Shown here: piece after piece, positions 37,917-50,634 of the stretch
How positions within the stretch are numbered: the stretch's first letter is position 1
How the letters are laid out: the number at the start of each line of letters is the position of its first letter
Made by a program: the position numbers and the translations under genes
The notes under the pieces: model-generated
Database searches by the model: none
What the model was told of the DNA's origin: nothing
The model's input: the letters and a program-made list of their open reading frames with translations, nothing else
Origin: Gnetum montanum
Lineage: Eukaryota; Streptophyta; Gnetopsida; Gnetales; Gnetaceae
DNA length: 64,000 bases
Direction of reading: 5' to 3'
NCBI GenBank assembly: GCA_015680685.1
Contig: MNCI01017692.1
Coordinates: 504,903 to 568,902 of the forward strand

Positions 37917-40900
37917 CTATTTTGAATTTTTTAAAAGTGTCCAACTTCTCCCAATTGATGTTTTCAGGTTAAGGGTTGGAAGTTGGTGATGCTCATACTC
38001 AAGTGTATCTATGCTTTCGTTGTGGTTGCCCATTGTTCCCCCATTTAGTTCCATGCATATTGGTGGATTGCTCTTCTGATTAGTTGTCAACCACTGGGTG
38101 TCCTCTTGTTGTGTGGTTACTACATACAAGCACCTTTGTATATGAGTTTCCTGGGCATACCAATTGCATACAGGAAATGCTGAACATTCCTGTACGCAAT
38201 CACACCCTGTATCACTGTATGTGATGCATGGAGCTTTCTTCTTCTCAATCTTCCCATAAGTGTTTTCCTTAGATATTTCCAGGGAAAGATCGCAGATTCC
38301 TAGGTATGCATTCACGGTACTTAGCCATGCCCTTCCCATTATTATTGGAAAGTCCCCTTTGTCATTGTTTACTTGTATTACTAGGAAATCAGCTGGGTAT
38401 GACCAACCACCCACAGTGGAAACAATGTCCTCTACCATTCCTAAGGGAACAATGATGGACTGGTCAGCTAGCACTAAGTGAATATTGCTCTTCTTTAGTG
38501 GAGGCAGGTTCTAGGCTTTATACATCTCTTGTGATATTAAGTTGACTCTAGAACCTAAGTCTAGAAGAGCTTTACATGGTTTATTCCCAGCGACTTGGAG
38601 ATAAATTAGGGGGCTTCTAGGATCATAGAATTTCTTGGGAAGGTGGCCCACCTTGATCTAGTCAGTAACGGTATGTGTTAGCATAACCATATGTGTTGAG
38701 CTCTATTGTTGGTTTGAAGGGATCTTCGAAGCCTTATTTGTTGGAGGAGCATGTATGGACTCAACCGCTTGTGGTTGTGAGAGCTTGTTTGAGCTTTTGG
38801 TTTTAAAGAAAGGTCTTCTTTTTGTGTGATTATTAGAACCAGCAGCGGGTTGAAAATTTAAAGCTCTCGTAGCATTATGTTACTACGGTTGAGTGGGGAG
38901 TTCCCCTTGCATCGTTGGAGTGGGTGGTAGTGGAACTATCGACGTAAGAGTGACAGATGGATCCAGAGGATGGTATGTATGTGGTGTGTCTCTCGTAGGA
39001 GAAGGAGTCCTAAAATACTCCTAAACTTGGTAGTGACGTTGTGGTGTCATATGACCAACAAAGTCAAGTGGAGAGATTGGCTACTACACATAATAGCCAT
39101 ATGGATCCAATTGCTGGTAAGGGTATTATTGCCTAGGCAGTGGCATCCCCCATGATTGTGGGGATTGCCACTGCTGATGTTGCCTGATAGGTTGTGACAG
39201 ATTTCCACTTGGATAATATGTTAACAGTTGGTGGAATTGCCTTGGGTTACCTTGGGGATAAGGTAACCTTCAGGGTGCTTGCCTTCTGTTAAGTCTTGGG
39301 TTGAGTGCATACACCCTGGACTCTTGCAGATGTGAGATTATTGGGCAACATCCTTTAGGATGTTCATATTGGAAAATCTCACATCCACCATCATTGTCTG
39401 TATCCGAATCCACAACCTCATCGGTAATAATCATTTTTCCCTTACCCTTGTCATGTGCATGGCTTGAATCTCTCCACTTTTTCTTATCACGGTCACTACT
39501 TCATTCCTCCTTAGGCTTCCCTATGATTTTCAGGACAGTTTCAAGTCTATTATTTAAGGAGTCCCACATTTGATCTACCTTCGCTGACACTTCTGTTGTT
39601 AATTTTTGCAACAGCAAGGTTTTCCTTCTCACCAACTCTTTGAGTGGTGACTCATCCTCCTTCTCACAGAATCTCACTCCCATCTTTCAGAGGGAAGGAT
39701 CGCGGTTATACTCTTTCGTACTTTCTCTTTTCGTATCTCGCCTTCTTCTTTAGCTACTTGCTCCAACAATCGATGAATTTCATGGGACCTAAGTTTTGAT
39801 AATCTCCCTTGGGCATATGTTCCAAGGGTTCTCCTAGTTTCATGTCTTAGCCCATCTACGAGGTGGTAGAGTTAATCCCGTTGTGCATAACCATGGCCTG
39901 GGCAACGATGTAGTAAGGCATAATATCGGCCCATGGAAGCATCCAAGGGTTCGTGATTACCCTGCTTCCATCTTTGGATCCACTTATGTAAGTTGGACAC
40001 TCTGGAGTATGTTTGGTATTTATTAGTAAATAATTCTAGCATTATACTCCACCTCCTAATGGTTTCCGGCTCTAAATACTGGACCAACTTTTCGCTTCTT
40101 TTATGAGTGTCCTAGGGAAAAAATTTAACTTTTGCCACTCATTTTCAATATTCTTCAAGGCACAGGCATTGTGGAATGCCTGTAAGTGATTCTACAGATC
40201 AACATTATATCCCCCCTCAAACCGTGGGATATTATTCATATCTAGTCTCTTGATTCGGCTATCTTTCTGGTGCCTTGTAGGTATTCTAACGGCCTCCGTA
40301 ATGTCTAACATACTTCGGGTGGCAAGTAGGGGTTCATCATGATCATCTCTCTCATGACATCTATGATGCCTACATGGTTCCCTACTTTCTCTTCTTTCAT
40401 GCCTTAACTCTCTAAAATGCCCTCGTCCTCGCTCTCGACTCTCTCTTCGAGGTCTCTCATCTTGCTTACCTTTGTCCTCACGATTTGGCTCTTTGTGACT
40501 ACGTCCAGATGTTGAAGGAGAGGGTGAATGCCCTGATGATCACCATGGTGATGTCTCTTGCCTTCTCTTCGATGATCCCTACCCCAATCGTGATGACGAT
40601 CAGAATGCTCACCCTTGTCATGTGTTAGTGTTCCCTCGTTGAACACTTGGTGTTCATGGGGATCAGAACCCAAATTGTGAATCATGGAGTGTAGGTTCTG
40701 AACCACCACCTCTTGACCATCGTTAGGAGGGGGAACATTGTTTGGTGGGGAACCTATGAGAACAAGTTCACCACCCTTAATTTCATTTATAACAGGTGAA
40801 GCATTACGGGGACCTTTGTCCTTCAATGATGTGTGATAGCTCTCCCACTGCTCATCCCGTTGACGTTGCACTTTTGTGGGATGGTAGTCCCTTGTGTTGT

Positions 40901-41201
40901 AATCGCATAGAACATACTTAGCGTATAATTGCAACTTGTCAATTTGTGCAAGGGCATGAAGAAGCATGTTGGGAACAGCTCTGTCTAGAGGTAACACTAT
41001 GTTACCTTCCAAATCTCTCCAACGTAGCTGTTCATCTTGATGGAAGACAAAGGTAAAGTTGGGTACACATTTATCATGATGAATGTACACCACACTGAAT
41101 TCCTAAGGAATTGGCAGATTTTGGTTATGTGCTTAGTGTCGCCGACTGTCTCTAGTGTTATCCCTAGGTGGTGAAGTGCTCTTGTTTGAAGAAGAAGACA
41201 T
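37917..41201 (-). pseudogene. Element C gag-protease (inactivated)
   Basis: Gag starts at ATG 41201 (MSSSSNKSTSPPRD), with a long open part 41093-40404. The capsid lies about 40230-39720, the zinc-knuckle-like segment near 39370, and the protease about 38600-38250 with GDFPIIMGRAWLS. The active site reads DLG. The frame ends shortly after INWEKL-like sequence at about 37930, where the reverse transcriptase should begin. Stops interrupt gag. Confidence 0.85.
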
Positions 41202-41326
41202 TGTGTCTTGTCGGTGTGCTATTGATTGTTGTTTAAATTTTCTTCTGATTAACCCTAAGGGTTTGTTTAAGCTTCCCAATGATGTGGATGATTTCCTATG
41301 TTCTACTTAGCACACAAACAACTTAG

Positions 41327-41344
41327 TCCCTAGCAACGGCGCCA
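41327..41344 (-). other. Element C primer-binding site (tRNA-Asp)
   Basis: Minus strand TGGCGCCGTTGCTAGGGA; two transitions from the perfect complement. Confidence 0.88.
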
Positions 41345-41345
41345 A

Positions 41346-42188
41346 TGATGAGTGGCGAGGTACCCCTACAGTCAACCATATGAATATGAGCGTTACACAC
41401 ACGATTTGGTCGAACTCCACAGACTAAGTGCCTACATGCCTTATGGAACACTTAAGGTTAATTTTTCGTTATCTTCCTAGACTTACTTATATTTGTCACG
41501 GTTGTATGGTTAAGTAAGTCTAAGGTATGTGATTTTTATATCTTTTCTGTTTTATCGCCTATGCTAATGAGGGAAAAGGTGAAGAGACTAATTAACTAAT
41601 TTTAACTAACTAACTAAGCCTTAATTAACCTAGCATCAGTATCTATTCCCACTTACCATTCACACCCTAAACCAATGCAACCTTTTGGGATTACTAAAAG
41701 CTATTCATTGCTGGGATTACCAAGTGTAACGCATGTGCTCGAAGCGGTCATACTAAATGCATTTAACAATGAGAGAAGGGTTGAAAGAGATTTAATTAAC
41801 TAAGAAAGAATTTAAACGATGAACAATAAATAACAATAATTAAAGTCCTATTTAGCCTATTCCATGCACTGCAAGGTTTATCCAACAGTTCGTCTTTATT
41901 GTCGTACACAATTGTGCGTTCAGGTACAAAATTGCTCGAATAAAGATCCGTTCACTTTGGAGCTCCTACTGCGGGCACATGGAAATTATTCTATCTTTGG
42001 AGAGGTAAAACTGCCAGAGTTTCACTAAGGGTCTAGATCTAGATGGAGAAACAAGGGATATCCACCTCTTATTTATAGATTTGGTGGTCTAGATCGCAGG
42101 GGAAGATGCGATATTGTGTATGCGATATCGCAGCTGACATGATATCGCGTACACGATATTGCGGCCCATGCGATATCGCGTCCCAGCA
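41346..42188 (-). repeat. Element C 5' LTR
   Basis: 843 bases. It matches the 3' LTR but has fewer GATATC palindromes between promoter and LTR end and starts TGCTGGGACG instead of TGATGGGACG. Confidence 0.92.
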
Positions 42189-42310
42189 AACACGCACACA
42201 TTATTTAGCTCTAGTGTACTTAGTAATTATAGTTTGCAGAATTCGACTAGATTGCACGTGAACACTTGTGATTTGTATGGTTGGGCATAGGGGTACCTTG
42301 CCGCTCATCA
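42189..42310 (+). repeat. Solo LTR D, downstream part
   Basis: It resumes the LTR interrupted at 35309 and ends GCTCATCA at 42310. It includes the usual GGTTGGGCATAGGGGTACC stretch near the end. Confidence 0.85.
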
Positions 42311-42315
42311 CTAGT

Positions 42316-43732
42316 ACTTCATGATTGATCCTTATGTTGTAGTTAGTATTAGGCTTGGATTTCAAGTGGTGATAAGGAGCTAGGACTAAGGAAAGCTATA
42401 ATGTTGATACTAGCCATAACATAATCCAATAGTTAGAAATTAATATTATATGAGAGTTCTACATAATAGTTGGACATTGTCATACATGAGGGTTTGCCGA
42501 GATAGGTAAGGTATTTTAGCAAGCACTCATTGATGGCTAACTACGCTGGTATCAACCTTGTAATTCTTCCAAACATCTAGTGCCACAAACCTCATAGTTA
42601 AATCCATGGGTAGGCCAATCATGGTTAATGATATATTAACACATTAATGGTAATATTAATTTTTTATTTAATAGTAACATTATTGGGTATTGTTAGTTCA
42701 AATAGTGTATTTGTAATGTAGGCCTGACTTTCCAACTTGTTCCAAGTAGCATTAAGGTGATTTCCTCTACTTTGAAGGTATTCTAAATTATCTTGCATGT
42801 GTTTTATGTAGATCTTAGTTAGGAGGCTTGGATGGAGGTTCCTAATGACATTGTGAATGCTATATCATAGTACCCTACAAGAGTGTTGATGATTAAGGAT
42901 GCTTTGAAAACAATAGATTCAAGCACTATTGTATTTTTAAAGCCATGTTTTTGGATTTTAAAAATGGCCCTATGTTTTACTTATGGATCTCATCTATCTT
43001 GTCTTGTAAGGATCTATCCTCAATATGTTGGAATAACATTGCATGGATTATCAAAGTTATTCTTTATGTTTGTTCAAGTAAAGTTATTGGGTTGTATGTT
43101 TTATACTTGGTGATTTAAGATTATCCAATGATTTAATTTTTGATATTTAAGTGGCATATAGAATATATGGAATTTAATCATGCCCCTAAAGTAATTTTAT
43201 AAATGTATCTATGGTTAAATTTCAATTGAAGCTTGAATTTAAGAAAGGCATACATGAACATGGTGTTTTGGCTTTAAATATGAGGTTGGATGGGTTAATT
43301 ATGGCTTGAAACATGATTAATTAGGTTAAAAGTATTGATTTTGAAAGGTAATTAAGTTTTAACAAGGAAGGCTAGTTTGCCTTTAAAATTGGACATCATA
43401 TTAGGCATGTAAATGCATACAAAGTCTTCAAAAATCTACCGCAATTTGAGAGACTTTTCTCACACTCATTCGACGGCCAAAATAAGTGGAATTCATTCAT
43501 AAATTACACATGCCCTTCTTCATATAAAAGAGGGTTTCAACATACATAAAAATTCCCATACTTACACAAATTTATGAACTAAAATAAGGTTGAAACTACA
43601 TAAAATGTGCTCAGAATATATGAACATGTGGATCTCCAACATGGAGAGGCTTGGATCTATTAAAATATTTCATTAAACATGACAATTAACAACTCAGAGT
43701 AGAAGCATTGAGATGATCTTTCTTTAACTAAA
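42316..43732. other. Spacer between D and E
   Basis: AT-rich, non-coding. CATATAAAAGAGGG near 43518 resembles a TATA region, but no LTR ends were found. The frame at 42883-43113 shows no domain. Confidence 0.35.
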
Positions 43733-43737
43733 ACTAC

Positions 43738-44514
43738 TAATGGGACGCAATATCGCATCCCTCGCGATATTGCATATGTGATATCGCAGCGTGTCGCCAA
43801 ATCTATAAATAAGAGGCAACTCTTCCTTGTTTTGCAATCTAGATCTAGACCTTAGCCAAACTCTTGCAATTTTTCCATCCCAAAGTTAGAGTAATTTCCA
43901 TGTGCCCGTAGAAGGAGTCCCAAAGTGAATGGATCTTTATTCGAGCAAATATTGTACTTGAGCACAAGTTTGTGTACGGAAATAAAGACAAACTTTTGGA
44001 TAAACCTTGCAGTGCATGGACTAAGCTAATGAGGACTTTAATTATTGTTAATGTTTAAATGCTTTATTAGTTAATTAAATCTCTCTCAACCCTTAACTCC
44101 TAGTTAAGTGCATTCAGTACGACCACTTCGAGCACGTGCGTTACGCTTGGTAATCCAGTAACGAATAGCGTTTGGTAATCCCAAAAGGTTGCATTGGTTC
44201 AGGGTGTGAACGACAAGTGGGAATGGATACTGATGCTAGGTTAATTAAGACTTAGTTAGTTAAAGTTAGTTAATTAGTCTCTTCACCTTTTCCCTCCTAG
44301 CATAGGAGATAAAACACAAAAGATATAAAAATCACATACCTCAGACTTACTTAACCATACAACCGTGAAAAATACAAGTCTGGGAAGACAACGAATGATT
44401 AACCTTAAGTGTTCCATAAGGTGTGTAGGCACTTAGTCTGTGGAGTTCGATGGGATCGTGCGTGTAACGCTCGTATTCGTATGGTTGAGTGTAGGGGTAC
44501 CTCGCCACTCATCA
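43738..44514 (+). repeat. Element E 5' LTR
   Basis: 777 bases. U3 is shorter than in the 3' LTR: it has about three palindromes (GCAATATCGC, GCGATATTGC, GTGATATCGC) before TATAAATAAGAGG, against about seven in the 3' copy. Confidence 0.92.
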
Positions 44515-44515
44515 T

Positions 44516-44533
44516 TAGCACCGTTGCCAGGGA
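44516..44533 (+). other. Element E primer-binding site (tRNA-Asp)
   Basis: TAGCACCGTTGCCAGGGA; three transitions from the perfect complement. Confidence 0.85.
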
Positions 44534-44658
44534 CTAAGTTGTTTGTGTGCTAAGTAGAACATAGGAAATCATCCACATCATTGGGAAGCTTAACAAACCC
44601 TTAGGGTTAATCATAAGAGAATTTAAACAATGGTCAATAGCACACCGAAAAAATAACA

Positions 44659-47600
44659 ATGTCTTCTTCTTCTCATAAAAGCACTTCACCACTTAGGGAT
44701 CAAACAAGAGACAGTCAGCGGTCTAACACACATAACCAAGAACTGCCAGTTCCTACAAGTATCAAGTGGTATATACTCATCTTGATGAGTATATACCCAA
44801 TTTTACTTTTATCCTCCATCAGGATGAACAACTGCGTTGGTGAGATTTGCAAGGTAACATAGTGTTACCCCCAGATCGTGCAGTCCCCAACATGCTCCTT
44901 CGTGCTCTTGCACAGATAGACATGACATAGCTATACGCTAAATATGTTGCAGAAGATTATGACACAAGGGATTACCATCCCACAATGGTGCAACATTTAA
45001 GGGACTCGAGGCAGGAGAGCTACCATACATCGTTGAAGGGCAAGAGGCCCCATAGCCGTTCACCCGTCATAAGAGAAATCAAGGGTGGTGGACCTATTTC
45101 AATAGGTTTTCCACAAAATGATGTTCCCCCTCCTCACGATGGTGAGAAGGTAGGGTATCAGAACCTACAGTCTATGATTCACAACCCTGGTTCTGATTCC
45201 CATGAACACCAAGTGTTCAATGAGGGAACACAAACACATGACAAAGGCGGGAAATCTTATCGTCATCATGATTGGGGCCATAGCCACTGAAGAGAAGGTA
45301 AGAAACATCGTCATGGCAATGGTTCCCCTTCTTCTTCCCCTTCATCACATCATTCACCCTCTCCTTCCACATCAGGACGCATTCATAAAGAGCACAATGG
45401 TGAGGATAAGGGTAAGCAAAATGAGAGACCTCGACAAGAGAGTCGAGAACGAGGATGAGGGCATTCTAGAGAATCAAGGCATGAAAGAAGGGAAAGTAGG
45501 GAATCATGTAGGCATCATAGACGTCATGAGAGAGATGATCCTGACGAACCCCTACTAGCAACTCAGAGTATGTTAGACATTACGAAGGCAGTTAGAATAC
45601 CTACAAGGCACCAAAAAGACAGTTGGATCAAGAGACTAGACATGAATAATATTCCATGATTTGAGGGGGGATACAACGCTGATCCGCAGAATCACTTACA
45701 AGCATTCCACGATGCCTGTGCCTTGCAGAATATTGAAAACGAGTGGCAGAAGTTAAAGTTATTTCCTAGGACACTCATAAAAGAAGCAGAAAGTTGGTAC
45801 CAGTCTTTAGAGTCAGAAACCATTAGGAGGTGGAGTACAATGCTAGAATTGTTTAACAATAAATACCAAATGTACTCCAAAGTGTCCAACTTGCGTAAGT
45901 AGATCCAAGGATGGAAGTAGGGTAATGACGAACCCTTGGATGATGCCATGGGCTGATATTATTCATTACTACATCGTTGCCTGGGCCATGGTTACGCACA
46001 ACAGGATCAACTCTGCCACCTCGTAGATGGGCTAACACATGAAACCAGGAGAACCCTTGGAACATATGCCTAAGGGAGATTATTAGAACTTAGGTTTCAT
46101 GAAGTTCATCAATTTTTGGAGCAAGTAGTTAAAGAAGAAAGGGAGCTACAGAAAAGAGAAAGTGCAGAGGAGCACAACCGTGATCCTTCCCTTCAAAAGA
46201 GGGGAGTGAGATTCTGTAAGGAGGAGGATGAGTCACCACTCGAAGAGTTGGTGAATAGAAAAACCTTGCCACTTTAGAAATTAACAACAGAAGTGTTGGC
46301 TAAGGTAGATGAAATATGGAGCTCCTTAGATAGTAAAATTGAAACTATCTTAAAAATTGTAGAGAAGTCTAAGAAGGAACAAAGTAGTTACCATGATAAG
46401 AAAAAGTAGAGAGATTCAGGCCATGCATGTGACAAGGGTAAGGGAAAAATGACTATCGTTGATGAGGTTGTGGATTTGGAAATAGATAATGACGATGGAT
46501 GTGAGATCTGCCAATATGACCATCCTAAGGGATGTTGCTTGATAATCTCACATCTGCAAGAGTTTGGGGTGTATGCACTCAACCCAAGACTTAACAGACG
46601 GTAGGCACCCTGAAGGTTACCTTATTCCCAAGGTAACCCAAGACAGTTCCACCAACTGTTAACATATTATCCAAGTGGAACTCCACGACAACCTATTGGG
46701 CAACACCAGCAGTGGCAACACCCACAGTCATGGGGGATGCCACCGCCTAGGCAATAATACCCTTATTGGCAACCAAACTTGTATGGCTATTATGTGCAGC
46801 AACCAGTTTCTCCAAGTGACTCTATGGGTCACGAAACCCTACAACGTCACTACCAAGTTTGGGAGTATTTTAGGACTCCTTCTCCTACGGGAGACACATC
46901 ACATACATACCATCCTTCGAATCCATCTGCCACTCATACGTTGATAGTTCCACTACCACCCGCTTCAACGATGCAAGGGGAACTCCCCACTCAACCGCAT
47001 CGACGTAATGCTACAAGAGCTTTAAATGTTCAACCTGCTGCTAGTTCTGGCAACTGCACAAAAAGAAGACCTTTCTTTAGAACCAAAATCCCAAACAAGC
47101 TCTCACAACCACAAGCGGTTGAGTTCGTACACGCTCCTCCAAAAAATAAGGCTTCAGAGCTCCCTTCAAACCAACAACAGAGCTCAACGCAGACAATTAT
47201 GTTAACACATACCGTTACTAACTGGATCAAGGTGGGCCACCTTTCCAAGAAATTCTCTGATCCTAGAAGTCCCCTAATTTATCTCCAAGTCATTGGGAAT
47301 GAACCTTGTAAAGCTCTTCTGGACTCAGGTTCCGGAGTCAACCTAATATCGTAGGAGATGTACAAAGCCTGGAACCTACCTCCATTAAGGAAGAGTAACA
47401 TTCGACTTGAGCTAGTCGACTAGTCCATCACTGTCCCCTTGGAACTGATGGAGGACATCGTTACCACTATTTGTGGGTGGTCATATCTAGTAGATTTCCT
47501 AGTGATATAAGTCAACAGTAACAAAGGGGACTTCCCAATTATAATGGAGAGGGCATGGCTCAGTACCATCAATGCATGCCTAGGAATCCATGATCTTTCC

Positions 47601-47970
47601 TTGGAAATATCCAAGGAAAACATTTTTGGAAAGATTGAGAAGAAGAAAGTTCCATGCATCACATATAGTGACTCAGAGGGTGATGACATGGAGGAATGCT
47701 CAGCATCTCCTGCATGCAACTAGTGTGCCCAAGAAACTCAGATACAAAGGTGCCTGTATGTAGCAACCATACAACAAGAGAACACCCAGTGGTTGACAAC
47801 TAATCAAGAGAGCATCCCACCAACATTCATGGAACAAACTGGAGGAACAACTTGCACCCTCAACGAAAGCATAGATACATTGGAATATGAGCGTTGCAAA
47901 CTTCCAACCCTTAACCTAAAAACATCAATTGGAAGAAGTTGGACACTTTTAAGAAATTCAAAAAAATGCT
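44659..47970 (+). pseudogene. Element E gag-protease (inactivated)
   Basis: Gag begins at ATG 44659 (MSSSSHKSTSP). It has frameshifts near 44870 and 45290, a capsid region about 45660-46120, and a zinc-knuckle-like CEICQYDHPKGCC at about 46501. The protease (about 47200-47690) keeps the active-site motif LLDSGSGVNLIS. The frame ends soon after 47940, at the deletion point shared with C and F. Confidence 0.87.
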
Positions 47971-49780
47971 CATTATTTCAGATCTCCCCCTTTCAATTCA
48001 GTCATGGTGGAGATGGCCACCTATGCTGATCATTTGAGGCCCTCAGTTCTTTTTAATTTTTATTTTACACATTTTTTTTGCACATTTTTGTTTTACAATT
48101 TCTTTAACTTTTCTTATTTTTGTTTTACAACATTGTTCATAATTTTTCTTTTATTTGTGTGTATGTGTGTGTCTTATCCATTTTGTTAAGTTTGTCACCT
48201 AATAAGTACTCTTAATGATGGTATGAACTATTTTCTACTGGTTGCTAATGTTTGGTTTTTACCTTTAAGTTATGATGTTGATACTAAGGTATGGTTCTTT
48301 TGATATAGTAGGTAATGAGTTCACTTCACCCATACATCCAAAAATTTCTATGGTCACTCTTGGTTTGGAATTGTACAGTCCCTTTCTCAATAATAAGAAC
48401 TATAATGAATTGGTGACNTTCCATCATCAGGAAGCTGAGCTAATAAAAATAACAAAGTCTTTGCATAGAGTGGTTCTCACGTATAAACAAAAAAAAAAAA
48501 AAAAACACAAACAGTGAGAATTCAAAGCACACCCCTTAGACGAAATAATCATTTGGGCTACAAGCACTAGTTATGGAATTAAAATAAACATGTTCCCTCT
48601 AACTAAGGCCCTTCTCGCTTCCCATTCTCTCCTTCTTCGTTTTGTCAGAATGGTGATGGCTCTTTGAGTGAAGGCATTCTTGTTACTTCAAGTGGATGGA
48701 TTGGCCGAATGCATTGATACGAAGTCACTGGATGTGGTTTGTTTGAGGCCAGACTTGGAATGGGATCTACTAAGCCACATTAATTATTAACTACACAAGG
48801 GGCTGTACATCACCTTGTTCTTGAGATTCCATCCCATTCTCTTCTTTCCATCATTCTTCCTCCATTGTTCACCTCATTGCTGGTTGTATCATTAGTGTAT
48901 ATCTTGGTGGATGCATTGTTTTCTTTTTGGTAAATTCTTATGGTTAAGACTTTAACTCTTGTTCCAAATGACATTCCTAGAGCTTACAGACTCTTTGAAT
49001 GTGGGTTTGTCAGGGCATTAAGGGCATGAGCCTGCTTTGGGGAGGACCCACTGGCATTCCTATTTGGTGCACCAGTTAAATTCTTTTCCTTAACATTTTT
49101 GTAATCAACTCTATTTTGTTCATTTCCATCTTGACATCCATTTTATCGACGTTATAATTATTTTTCTTCATCCTTCTTATTCCTTCTCTTTTTCCATTCT
49201 CTCGCTACCAGAGGTTCGCGATTAGTCATGGGGGTCCTGGTCCAATTTTTTCGATTTTCTCCTAACCCCTACACCTTGGGTAGCCACTATTAGTATATCT
49301 CCAGATTTGCATCAGCCATACCACAACCCAGCCAATGGACCTTTTACTGAAGCATGGTATCAACTGCATTGTGATTCATTTACCCTTGCTAATAAACGAC
49401 TGTGTTGTGTGTGCAGATGACAACCATACAACAATGGATTGGATCTGGAGGGAACACTTGGAATGGATCGGTGCTGAAGCAGCTATGTAAGGAATGAGAT
49501 GGATGGCATGCTTATGGATAGACAATGAAAGGCTCAATCTTGGCATTGGCAGCATCAGACTTCTTCTCTCTTCTCTCTCAACTACCAAATACAGCCTAAT
49601 GTCAAATGTATAAGGTGTTCACTCTTATTGTTGTGAACACTAGTTTTGTCATGTTTTGTAATGATGATCCATTCACATGTCATCCCATTCACCATTAGTT
49701 TCATTCAAGTCAATAATCCCATACCTTTCCAATATTTTGTAAGGAAATCGAGGATGAGTTTTTATTCAATCATGGGGGTA
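47971..49780 (+). other. Element E 3' region and polypurine tract
   Basis: Same order as in C and F: U-rich block (48050-48130), A-rich run near 48489, CCTACACCTTGGGTAG near 49268, then CATGGGGGTA directly before the 3' LTR. No gene seen. Confidence 0.7.
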
Positions 49781-50629
49781 TGATGGGACGTGATATCGCA
49801 TGGGCCATGATATCGCGTACGTGATATTGCATTCGCCGCAATATCGCATCCGCGACGATATCGCGTCTTCCCCTGCGATATTGCGTACACGATATCGCAG
49901 CATGCTGCCAAATCTATAAATAAGAAGCAGCTCTCCCTTGTTTCACAATCTAGATCTAGACCTTAGCCAAACTCTTGCAGTTTTTCCATTCCAGAGTTAG
50001 AGTAATTTCCATGTGCTCGCAGTAGGAGTCCCAAAGTGAACGGATCTTTATTCGAGCAAATATTGTACTTGAGCACAAGTTTGTGTACGAAAATAAAGAT
50101 GAACTTTTGGATAAACCTTGCAATGCATGGACTAAGCTAATGAGGATTTTAATTATTGTTAATGTTTAAATGCTTATTTAATTAATTAAATCTCTCTCAA
50201 CCCTTAACTCCTAGTTAAGTGCATTCAGTACGACCACTTCAAGCACGTGTGTTATGCTTGGTAATCCAGTAACGAATAGCATTTGGTAATCCCAGAAGGT
50301 TGCATTGGTTCAGGGTGTGAATGGCAAGTGGGAATAGATACTGATGCTAGGTTAATTAATACATAGTTATTTAAAGTTAGTTAATTAGTCTCTTCACCTT
50401 TTCCCTCCTAGCATAGGCGATAAAACACAAAAGATATAAAAATCACATACCTCAAACTTACTTAACCATACAACCGTGAAAAATACAAGTAAGTCTGGGA
50501 AGACAACGAACGATTAACCTTAAGTGTTTCATAAGGCGTGTGGGCACTTAGTCTGCGGAGTTCGACCGGATCGTGCGTGTAACGCTCGTATTCATATGGT
50601 TGAGTGTAGGGGTACCTCGCCACTCATCA
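49781..50629 (+). repeat. Element E 3' LTR
   Basis: 849 bases, TGATGGGACG to CCACTCATCA. From 49781 to about 49910 nearly everything upstream of the TATAAATA box (49914) is made of GATATC-type palindromes. The ATCTTTATT / AATAAAGAT pair lies at about 50043-50102. Confidence 0.94.
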
Positions 50630-50634
50630 ACTAC

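Larger units (their letters stand above)
35310..42188 (-). mobile_element. Element C: non-autonomous Athila-like element nested in LTR D
   Basis: 3' LTR 35310-36189 and 5' LTR 41346-42188 on the minus strand, with a primer site at 41344-41327. The target duplication is AAGAC versus AACAC (four of five bases). Inside are gag and protease, then a 1.7-kb 3' region; reverse transcriptase and integrase are absent. Removing C joins the two parts of LTR D. A single N at 37233 replaces about 200 bases present in element F, so the assembly is compressed there. Confidence 0.92.
43738..50629 (+). mobile_element. Element E: complete non-autonomous Athila-like element
   Basis: 5' LTR 43738-44514, 3' LTR 49781-50629, perfect target duplication ACTAC (43733-43737, 50630-50634). 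The first base pair of the 5' LTR reads TA rather than TG, a single mutation. It contains primer site, gag, protease and 3' region; reverse transcriptase and integrase are absent. A single N at 48419 marks a join where about 150 bases present in C are missing. Confidence 0.93.

Noticed and set aside
38260-38481. Plus-strand frames opposite protease (also 15117, 47420, 55117)
   Set aside because: They are shadows of the conserved retropepsin frame on the other strand.
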